A stretch of 64,000 bases of DNA. It comes from Ancylobacter sp. SL191 (GTDB taxonomy: Bacteria; Pseudomonadota; Alphaproteobacteria; Rhizobiales; Xanthobacteraceae). The stretch lies in NCBI RefSeq assembly GCF_026625645.1, contig NZ_CP113056.1, positions 3,075,001-3,139,000 of the forward strand, given 5' to 3'. Numbering within the stretch: the stretch's first letter is position 1; each line of letters begins with the position of its first letter. Below the pieces are notes generated by a model that saw nothing but the letters and a program-made list of their open reading frames with translations, made no database searches and had not been told where the DNA came from. The translations under genes and the position numbers were made by a program. Of the stretch, positions 57,949-64,000 are shown one piece after another.

Positions 57949-58947
57949 ATGGCGATTCCTGATTTCACCATGCGCCAGCTCCTTGAGGCTGGCGTGCACT
58001 TCGGTCACCAGTCGCACCGCTGGAACCCGAAGATGGCCCCCTTCATTTTCGGCACCCGCAACAACATCCACATCATCGACCTGGCCCAGACCGTGCCGGC
58101 GCTGCATCGCGCGCTTCAGGCCGTGTCGGACACGGTTGCCCGTGGTGGTCGCGTGCTGTTCGTCGGCACCAAGCGTCAGGCGGCGGATGCCGTGGCTGAT
58201 GCGGCCAAGCGCTCGGCTCAGTATTATGTGAACTCCCGCTGGCTCGGCGGCATGCTGACCAACTGGAAGACCATTTCGCACTCGATCGCGCGTCTGAAGA
58301 AGCTCGAAGAGCTGCTCAACGCGGGTGAGGGCGTTGGCTACACCAAGAAGGAGCGCCTGACGCTCCAGCGGGAGAAGGAAAAGCTGGATCGCGCCCTCGG
58401 CGGTATCCGCGACATGGGCGGCATTCCCGACCTCCTCTTCGTGATCGACACCAACAAGGAAGACCTGGCCGTCGCCGAAGCGCGTCGCCTGGGCATTCCG
58501 GTCGCGGCCATCCTCGACACCAATTGCGATCCGGATGGCATCGCCTTCCCGGTTCCCGGCAATGACGACGCCGGCCGCGCGATCAACCTGTATTGCGACC
58601 TGATCGCCCGTGCCGCCATCGACGGCATCGGCCGCGCCCAGGGCGATTTCGGCATCGATCTCGGCGCCTCCGAGGCGCCGCTCGTCGAGGATCTGCCGGC
58701 CGAGACCGTGTGGACCAGCCTCGAGCCGCTCTCCGGTCCGCGCGGCATCGCCGACGACCTGAAGAAGCTGACCGGCGTGTCCCCCGTGATCGAGAAGAAG
58801 CTGACCGACCTCGGCATCTTCCACTTCACGCAGATTGCCGGCCTGAACGCTGACGACGCCCACCGTCTGGGTGAAGAAGTCGGCCTGCCCGGCCGCGTCG
58901 ATGGCTGGGTGGCGCAGGCCAAGGAACTGACCGCCGAGGTCGAGTGA
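57949..58947 (+). CDS. rpsB: 30S ribosomal protein S2 with C-terminal H3TH-like extension
   Basis: S2 is essential for binding S1 and mRNA on the small subunit. The core (about 1-230) has [31 protein letters not shown] and [13 protein letters not shown]. The protein is 332 residues, about 90 longer than Escherichia coli S2. The extra C-terminal part includes [22 protein letters not shown], then [21 protein letters not shown] and [13 protein letters not shown]. It resembles the helix-hairpin-helix module seen on ribosomal L21 and NuoE of some Hyphomicrobiales. It is preceded by a good sigma70 promoter. Confidence 0.96.
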   Translation: MAIPDFTMRQLLEAGVHFGHQSHRWNPKMAPFIFGTRNNIHIIDLAQTVPALHRALQAVSDTVARGGRVLFVGTKRQAADAVADAAKRSAQYYVNSRWLGGMLTNWKTISHSIARLKKLEELLNAGEGVGYTKKERLTLQREKEKLDRALGGIRDMGGIPDLLFVIDTNKEDLAVAEARRLGIPVAAILDTNCDPDGIAFPVPGNDDAGRAINLYCDLIARAAIDGIGRAQGDFGIDLGASEAPLVEDLPAETVWTSLEPLSGPRGIADDLKKLTGVSPVIEKKLTDLGIFHFTQIAGLNADDAHRLGEEVGLPGRVDGWVAQAKELTAEVE

Positions 58948-58993
58948 CCCGCCTTCGCGACGGCGTCATGATCTGACGCCAAGCATTGCATCG

Positions 58994-59026
58994 CACGGCC
59001 GGCCCGGAACCCTCCGGCCGGCCGTG
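58994..59026 (+). terminator. hairpin between rpsB and tsf
   Basis: CACGGCCGGC (58994-59003) pairs perfectly with GCCGGCCGTG (59017-59026) around a 13-base loop in the 113-base rpsB-tsf gap. No T tract follows. It is more likely a partial attenuator or an RNA-processing site that adjusts S2 and EF-Ts levels than a full terminator. Confidence 0.5.
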
Positions 59027-59060
59027 TCGTCGAATGACAGTTGAGATCGAGGGATCGAAC

Positions 59061-59984
59061 ATGGCCAACATCACCGCGGGCATGGTGAAGGAGCTGCGCG
59101 ACAAGACCGGCGCCGGCATGATGGACTGCAAGGCCGCGCTGAACGAGGTCGAAGGCGACATCGAGGCCGCCATCGACTGGCTGCGCAAGAAGGGCCTCGC
59201 CAAGGCCGCCAAGAAGGCCGGCCGCGTGGCCGCCGAGGGCCTCATCGGCCTCGCCATCGAGGGCACCAAGGGCGTGCTCGTCGAGGTTAATTCCGAGACC
59301 GACTTCGTCGCGCGCAACGAGCAGTTCCAGCAGCTCGTCGTGAACATCGCCAAGGTGGCCCTCACCGCCGGCGCCGATGTCGAGACCATCAAGGCCAGCG
59401 ACTATCCGGCCGGTGGCAAGGTCGAGGAAGCCATCTCGACCGCCATCGCCACCATCGGCGAGAACATGACGCTGCGCCGCGCCGCCTCGCTCGAAGTCGC
59501 GCAGGGCGTCGTCAGCTCCTATGTCCACGGCTCGGTGGGCGAGGGCCTCGGCAAGATCGGCGTGCTCGTCGCGCTCGAATCGACCGGCGACAAGGACGTG
59601 CTGGCCGGCCTCGGCCGCCAGATCGCCATGCATGTCGCGGCCGCCAATCCGCAGGCGCTCGACGCCGCCGGCATCGCCGCCGACGTCATCGCCCGTGAGA
59701 AGGGCGTGCTCGCCGAGAAGGCCAAGGCTTCCGGCAAGCCGGACAACGTGGTCGAGAAGATCGTCGAGAGCGGCCTGAAGACCTTCTATAAGGAAGTCAC
59801 GCTCGTCGAGCAGGCCTTCATCCACGATCCGTCCAAGACCGTCGCCCAGGCGGTGAAGGAGACCGAGGGCAAGGCCGGCGCGCCGATCAAGCTCGTCGCC
59901 TTCGTCCGCTTCGGTCTCGGCGAGGGCGTCGAGAAGCAGGAAAGCGACTTCGCGGCTGAGGTCGCGGCGGCCGCCGGCGCCTGA
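59061..59984 (+). CDS. tsf: translation elongation factor Ts
   Basis: The 307-residue nucleotide-exchange factor releases GDP from EF-Tu. The N-terminal UBA-like domain ([21 protein letters not shown]) and the TDFVARN motif at 80-86, which displaces Mg in EF-Tu, are clear. The start at 59061 ([10 protein letters not shown]) follows a GAGGGA-like ribosome site. It is the usual partner of rpsB, and an intrinsic terminator follows it. Confidence 0.97.
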   Translation: MANITAGMVKELRDKTGAGMMDCKAALNEVEGDIEAAIDWLRKKGLAKAAKKAGRVAAEGLIGLAIEGTKGVLVEVNSETDFVARNEQFQQLVVNIAKVALTAGADVETIKASDYPAGGKVEEAISTAIATIGENMTLRRAASLEVAQGVVSSYVHGSVGEGLGKIGVLVALESTGDKDVLAGLGRQIAMHVAAANPQALDAAGIAADVIAREKGVLAEKAKASGKPDNVVEKIVESGLKTFYKEVTLVEQAFIHDPSKTVAQAVKETEGKAGAPIKLVAFVRFGLGEGVEKQESDFAAEVAAAAGA

Positions 59985-60007
59985 TTTCAAGTCTACCGTT
60001 GATAACG

Positions 60008-60043
60008 CACGCCGGACCGCCCAAGGGCTGTCCGGCGTGTTTT
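60008..60043 (+). terminator. intrinsic terminator after tsf
   Basis: CACGCCGGAC (60008-60017) pairs perfectly with GTCCGGCGTG (60030-60039) around a 12-base loop and is followed by TTTT. It lies 23 bases after the tsf stop and 42 before pyrH. Confidence 0.9.
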
Positions 60044-60084
60044 ACTGTCTGCGCCCTCCCGAATCGCGCAAGCCGAGGTGCTTC

Positions 60085-60819
60085 ATGTCCGCTCCCGCTG
60101 AAACCAACGAGCTCGCTTACACGCGTGTACTGGTGAAGGTGTCGGGGGAGGCGTTGATGGGAAGCGAGGCCTTCGGCCTGCACTGGCCGACCATCGAGAG
60201 CATCGCCGCCGATCTGGTCGAGGCCCGCAGCACGGGCGCGCAGATCGCCGTCGTCGTCGGTGGCGGCAACATCCTGCGCGGCGCCAGCGTCGCTGGCCAG
60301 GGGCTCGACCGCGCCACGGCGGACCATATGGGCATGCTCGCCACGGTGATGAACGCTCTGGCGCTTGAGAAGGCGGTCGAGGCCGCCGGTTGCCCGGCCC
60401 GCACGCTCTCCGCCATTCCCATGCCGACCATCTGCGAGCCCTATGCCCGTCAGACCGCCTCGCGCCATCTCGATCGCGGCCGCGTCGTGCTGCTCGCTGG
60501 CGGCACCGGCAACCCCTATTTCACCACCGACACCGGCGCCGTGCTGCGCGCCGCCGAACTCGAATGCGACGCGGTGATGAAGGCGACCAATGTGGATGGC
60601 GTCTACACCGCCGACCCCAAGCGCGACCCGTCCGCGACCCGCTATGAGCGCCTGACGCATGACGAGGCGCTGGCCAAGGATCTGAAGGTGATGGACGCCG
60701 CCGCCTTCGCGCTGGCCCGCGAGGCCAAGCTGCCGATCATCGTTTTCTCGATCCGCGAGCCGGGCGCGATTGCCGCTGCGCTACGCGGGGAGGGGCGTTC
60801 GACCACCGTAGCACCGTAA
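60085..60819 (+). CDS. pyrH: uridylate kinase
   Basis: The 244-residue bacterial UMP kinase phosphorylates UMP to UDP. Hallmarks are [23 protein letters not shown], the [20 protein letters not shown] segment and [21 protein letters not shown]. The start at 60085 (MSAPAETNE) lies just after the tsf terminator. The conserved tsf-pyrH-frr-uppS-cdsA-rseP order is seen across many bacteria, linking translation factors to lipid and cell-wall synthesis. Confidence 0.97.
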   Translation: MSAPAETNELAYTRVLVKVSGEALMGSEAFGLHWPTIESIAADLVEARSTGAQIAVVVGGGNILRGASVAGQGLDRATADHMGMLATVMNALALEKAVEAAGCPARTLSAIPMPTICEPYARQTASRHLDRGRVVLLAGGTGNPYFTTDTGAVLRAAELECDAVMKATNVDGVYTADPKRDPSATRYERLTHDEALAKDLKVMDAAAFALAREAKLPIIVFSIREPGAIAAALRGEGRSTTVAP

Positions 60820-60853
60820 TTGCTTGTCCTCCCCGGAGGGCGGGCGTAATCGC

Positions 60854-60882
60854 TTGCCACGCGCGCCGTTCCATTCGATATA
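60854..60882 (+). promoter_or_regulatory. possible promoter for frr
   Basis: TTGCCA (60854-60859), a 17-base spacer and GATATA (60877-60882) form a plausible housekeeping promoter in the 143-base gap before frr. The -10 is a moderate match, so this is tentative. Confidence 0.35.
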
Positions 60883-60962
60883 GCCGCCGACCCGTTTCGC
60901 GGCACCGGTTCCGGCGCCCCCGCCAGGCCTCAGCGCCCGGCAGATGAGTAGAAGAGGTCCGC

Positions 60963-61526
60963 ATGAGCATTGATCCGACTGATATTGCCGATCTGAAGCG
61001 TCGCATGCAGGGCGCCATTGGCGTTCTCAAGACTGAACTCGGTGGCCTGCGCACCGGCCGTGCCTCGGCGAGCCTGCTGGAGCCGATTCAGGTCGATGCC
61101 TATGGCAGCCACATGCCGCTCAATCAGGTCGCCTCGGTGAACGTTCCCGAGCCGCGCATGCTCTCGGTTCAGGTGTGGGACCGCGGCATGGTTGCTGCGG
61201 TCGAAAAGGCCATTCGCGATTCGAATCTCGGCCTCAACCCGCAGACCGAAGGCCAGGTGCTGCGCGTGCGTATTCCCGAGCTGACGCAGGAGCGTCGCCA
61301 GGAACTGGTCAAGGTGGCGCATAAATATGCCGAGGCCGCCCGTATCTCGGTGCGTCATGTGCGTCGCGACGGTCTCGATGGCCTCAAGAAGGCCGAGAAG
61401 GACGGCGATATGAGCTCGGACGATCTCGACCGGCTCGCCGATCAGGTGCAGAAGGCGACGGACCAGTCGATCGCGGAAATCGACCAGGTTGTCGCGGCGA
61501 AGGAAAAGGAAATCCTCGCCATCTAG
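60963..61526 (+). CDS. frr: ribosome recycling factor
   Basis: The 187-residue tRNA-shaped protein releases post-termination ribosomes with EF-G. It has the three-helix domain 1 starting [29 protein letters not shown]. The hinge and domain 2 include [28 protein letters not shown], and the C-terminal helices follow ([26 protein letters not shown]). An AAGAGG site precedes the ATG. Length is standard. Confidence 0.98.
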   Translation: MSIDPTDIADLKRRMQGAIGVLKTELGGLRTGRASASLLEPIQVDAYGSHMPLNQVASVNVPEPRMLSVQVWDRGMVAAVEKAIRDSNLGLNPQTEGQVLRVRIPELTQERRQELVKVAHKYAEAARISVRHVRRDGLDGLKKAEKDGDMSSDDLDRLADQVQKATDQSIAEIDQVVAAKEKEILAI

Positions 61527-61561
61527 CGGCCACGCCACCCGCGGCAGAGGAGGGGGGCTCC

Positions 61562-62350
61562 GTGAATATCGCCAAATTCGGGTTGTCGATCGGCAGCTCT
61601 TCCCGGACGGACAAGCAGGACGTCGCGCTCGCCAGCGCGGCGCTTCCGCGCCACGTCGCCATCATCATGGATGGCAATGGACGCTGGGCGAAGGCGCATG
61701 GCATGCCGCGCTTCGAGGGGCACCGGCGCGGCGTCGAAGCGGTGCGGCGCACGGTGACGGCCGCCCGCGAGATCGGTCTCGAGGCGATCACGCTCTACAG
61801 CTTCTCCAGCGAGAACTGGTCGCGCCCTGAGGCAGAGGTCATGGAGCTGATGGGGCTGCTCAAGCGCTTCATCCGCTCGGATCTGCGCGATCTTCACGCC
61901 AACAATGTGCGTGTGCGGATCATCGGCGAGGGGCACCCCGGCGATTCCGAGGTGCAGGAACTGCTCTATGAGACGCAGGCGCTGACCCGCGCCAATACCG
62001 GCCTGTGCCTCACCGTCGCCTTCAACTATGGCTCGCGCAACGAGATTGCCCGCGCCGCCCGCAGCCTTGCTGCCAAGGTGGCGGCCGGCGAGCTGCGCCC
62101 GGAGGACGTCACGGCCGACAGCCTGGCCGCCGAGCTCGACACGGCGGGCCTGCCGCCGCTTGATCTGGTCATCCGCACCAGCGGCGAGCAGCGTCTGTCC
62201 AACTTCCTGCTCTGGCAGGCGGCCTATGCCGAGCTGGTGTTCCTGCCGGTGCTGTGGCCGGATTTCGACCGGGGCTGGCTGGAGCGGGCGTTGACGGAAT
62301 ATGGCCGGCGCGAGCGGCGCTTCGGCGGCATTGAGCCCAGGGGATATTGA
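61562..62350 (+). CDS. uppS: di-trans,poly-cis-decaprenylcistransferase (undecaprenyl diphosphate synthase)
   Basis: The 262-residue cis-prenyltransferase makes the lipid carrier for cell-wall and polysaccharide synthesis. The catalytic [17 protein letters not shown] motif carries the key Asp, and [17 protein letters not shown] and the [15 protein letters not shown] segment are all present. The start is a GTG at 61562 with an AGAGGAGGGG site nearby. The roughly 28 residues before the catalytic motif are longer than usual, so a later start is conceivable. cdsA overlaps or follows within five bases. Confidence 0.95.
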   Translation: MNIAKFGLSIGSSSRTDKQDVALASAALPRHVAIIMDGNGRWAKAHGMPRFEGHRRGVEAVRRTVTAAREIGLEAITLYSFSSENWSRPEAEVMELMGLLKRFIRSDLRDLHANNVRVRIIGEGHPGDSEVQELLYETQALTRANTGLCLTVAFNYGSRNEIARAARSLAAKVAAGELRPEDVTADSLAAELDTAGLPPLDLVIRTSGEQRLSNFLLWQAAYAELVFLPVLWPDFDRGWLERALTEYGRRERRFGGIEPRGY

Positions 62351-62354
62351 GCTG

Positions 62355-63176
62355 GTGCGGATCGGTGCCGATTTCCGTCCCAGGCTGATTTCGGCGCTGG
62401 TGCTTGCTCCCCTTGTCCTCGCCGTCTGCCTGTGGGGCCACTGGCCGTTCACGCTGGTGGTGCTGATCACTGCACTGCTGGTCTTCTGGGAATGGCTCAC
62501 CGTGATCGGTGCCAAGCCCAAGCGCGCTCTGCTGATCGTCGGCTCGCTCGCGCTGATTGGCGCGGTGCTGATGCTGGCGATCCGGCCGCTGTCCGCGGCT
62601 TCCGCTCTCGTCATCGTCGGCATGGTGGCCGTCGCGCTGATCGCGCGGGGCGGGCGTCGGCTGCGGCTCTGGACGCCCTTCGGCGTGCTCTACGCCGCCG
62701 CGCTCGCCTTGCCCGCGCTGATGCTGCGCGCCGAGCCGGTCATCGGGCTGCTCAGTCTCGTCTGGCTGTTCGCCGTTGTCTGGAGCACCGACATCGCCGC
62801 TTATTTCTGCGGTCGCCTGATCGGCGGGCCGAAGCTCTGGCCGCGCGTCAGCCCGAACAAGACCTGGTCGGGTGCCATTGGCGGCGCGGTCTTCGGCATG
62901 GCCGCGGGAATGCTGACGCTTTATGTCGGCGGGCTCTCCTCCGCGCTGCTCGCCGCGCCGGCGGCTTTTCTCGCGAGCGTGGTGAGCCAAGCGGGGGATC
63001 TCTTCGAATCGTCGATGAAGCGCCGCTTCGGCGTGAAGGATTCGAGCGCGCTCATTCCAGGCCATGGCGGGTTGATGGACCGGCTGGATGGCTTCATCGC
63101 CGCCGGCGCCTTCGCGCTGGCTCTCGGCCTGCTGCGCGATCCCGCCGCGCCGGCGCTGGGCCTCCTGGCGTGGTAG
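62355..63176 (+). CDS. cdsA: phosphatidate cytidylyltransferase
   Basis: The membrane enzyme of about 273 residues makes CDP-diacylglycerol, the precursor of all phospholipids. It has about seven helices and the CDS signature near the C-terminus (SSMKRRFGVKDSSALIPGHGG, then MDRLDGF) with the metal-binding Asp. The start is uncertain: I use the GTG at 62355, five bases after the uppS stop, giving MRIGADFRPRLISAL. An ATG at 62301 would overlap uppS by 50 bases. Confidence 0.92.
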   Translation: MRIGADFRPRLISALVLAPLVLAVCLWGHWPFTLVVLITALLVFWEWLTVIGAKPKRALLIVGSLALIGAVLMLAIRPLSAASALVIVGMVAVALIARGGRRLRLWTPFGVLYAAALALPALMLRAEPVIGLLSLVWLFAVVWSTDIAAYFCGRLIGGPKLWPRVSPNKTWSGAIGGAVFGMAAGMLTLYVGGLSSALLAAPAAFLASVVSQAGDLFESSMKRRFGVKDSSALIPGHGGLMDRLDGFIAAGAFALALGLLRDPAAPALGLLAW

Positions 63177-63294
63177 CGCGGGCGGAATCGCGCCGGAATG
63201 TGACTGCATACGGACTTTCGCCCAACTTCGCCTTCAACCATCCTCCTGTGTGACGCGGCGCCTTTGTCCCCGTGCCGGTTTTGGGAACTGAACC

Positions 63295-64000
63295 ATGGAA
63301 TTTCTCGCCTCGATGGGCGGCACCGCGAGCTGGCTCCTCGGCTATGTGATCCCTTTCCTGTTCGTGCTGACCATCGTGGTGTTCTTCCATGAGCTCGGCC
63401 ACTTTTGGGTGGCCCGGCGCGCGGGAGTGCGTGTGGTGGCGTTCTCGGTCGGGTTCGGGCCGGAGATTGCCGGCTTCTATGACCGGCACGGCACGCGCTG
63501 GAAGCTGTCCGCTATTCCGCTCGGCGGCTATGTGAAGTTTCTCGGCGACGACAATGCCGCCTCGACCCCGGACCGCGAGACGCTGGCCGGCATGAGCGAG
63601 ACGGACCGGCGTGAGAGCTTCTTCCACAAGCCGGTGGCGGCACGTGCGGCCATCGTCGCCGCCGGGCCGATCGCCAATTTCATTCTTGCCATCGTCATCT
63701 TCGCCGGGCTGTTCATGACGGTCGGGCGGCAGGTGACCGTGCCGCAGGTCGACACGGTCCAGGCCGGCAGCGCCGCTGAGCGCGCCGGCTTCCAGCCGAA
63801 CGACCTCATACTGTCGATTGACGGCGCCAAGATCGAAACCTTCGGTGACATGCAGCGCATTGTCAGCGCCAGCGCCGATCAGCCGCTCGCCGTCGAGATC
63901 GAGCGCGGCGGCCAGCGTCTCACGCTCACCGCGACGCCGGACCGCCGCGAGGTGACGGACAGTTTCGGCAATGTCCATCGCCTCGGTGTTCTCGGTATCG
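63295..64000 (+). CDS. rseP: RIP metalloprotease RseP (partial, 3' end outside window)
   Basis: The first 235 residues of a site-2-type intramembrane metalloprotease are visible. The zinc motif HELGH is at 32-36 in the first helix. A second helix carries the GPIANFILAIVIF segment. A PDZ domain follows (about 140-215) with AGSAAERAGFQPNDLILSIDGAKI. It cleaves membrane proteins such as anti-sigma factors and leftover signal peptides. The second metal motif lies beyond the window. It follows cdsA with no dxr gene between them. Confidence 0.95.
   Translation, partial: MEFLASMGGTASWLLGYVIPFLFVLTIVVFFHELGHFWVARRAGVRVVAFSVGFGPEIAGFYDRHGTRWKLSAIPLGGYVKFLGDDNAASTPDRETLAGMSETDRRESFFHKPVAARAAIVAAGPIANFILAIVIFAGLFMTVGRQVTVPQVDTVQAGSAAERAGFQPNDLILSIDGAKIETFGDMQRIVSASADQPLAVEIERGGQRLTLTATPDRREVTDSFGNVHRLGVLGI

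Noticed and set aside
63177..63294. Loss of dxr between cdsA and rseP as a sign of a missing isoprenoid pathway
   Set aside because: In many alphaproteobacteria dxr lies elsewhere, so its absence from this gap means nothing by itself.

Overview
This 64 kb window is high-GC chromosomal DNA from an alphaproteobacterium. It most likely comes from the Hyphomicrobiales, in or near the Xanthobacteraceae, though no rRNA or marker comparison was possible. Support comes from the nuoA-N cluster with alphaproteobacterial gene order, a 440-residue ProRS without the editing insertion, GTTC-N7-GTTC LexA boxes, an ErpA/DUF498/DUF815/DUF1467 gene set and the proS-lolCD-dnaE block. Almost everything is core housekeeping. 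I see no prophage, transposase, CRISPR array or secondary-metabolite cluster.

Layout. 0-2.2 kb: the end of an ExoR-like Sel1-repeat gene, then xthA, a nucleosidase and erpA on the minus strand. 2.2-12.8 kb: a plus-strand run of dgt, argS, a SPOR-domain protein, nagZ, scpAB, an orphan ABC ATPase and tatABC. 12.8-17.3 kb: serS (with a structured leader and an unusual internal insertion), a REPIN-like repeat, surE, pcm and an NlpD/DipM-type lipoprotein. 17.4-22.8 kb: a minus-strand DUF815 ATPase, then yajC-secD-secF followed by homologues of two mitochondrial complex I assembly factors (NDUFAF3-like and NDUFAF6-like). 22.9-29.7 kb: surface-sugar genes (phosphomannomutase, kdsA, the Kdo arabinose-5-phosphate isomerase, manC), a VanZ-like protein and an AI-2E-type permease. 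29.8-31.3 kb: tRNA-Asp and small unknown genes. 31.3-46.2 kb: the complete 14-subunit nuo cluster, with an extra small membrane-protein gene between nuoH and nuoI. 46.2-49.5 kb: birA, RNase J, methylmalonyl-CoA epimerase and a DUF1467 protein. 49.9-57.7 kb: proS, lolC, lolD, a HIRAN-like membrane protein, an SOS-box-controlled 32-residue membrane microprotein and dnaE. 57.9-64 kb: rpsB-tsf, pyrH, frr, uppS, cdsA and the start of rseP.

The genes support translation, protein export, envelope building, respiration and replication. The most interesting item lies just upstream of dnaE. Two perfect alphaproteobacterial LexA boxes precede a strong Shine-Dalgarno and a 32-codon, single-helix membrane protein, which looks like a SidA-type SOS division inhibitor. 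Other points worth following are the low-GC insertion in seryl-tRNA synthetase, the extra nuo gene, the paired complex I assembly-factor homologues, a pair of phased palindromes upstream of proS and an elaborate inverted repeat before serS.
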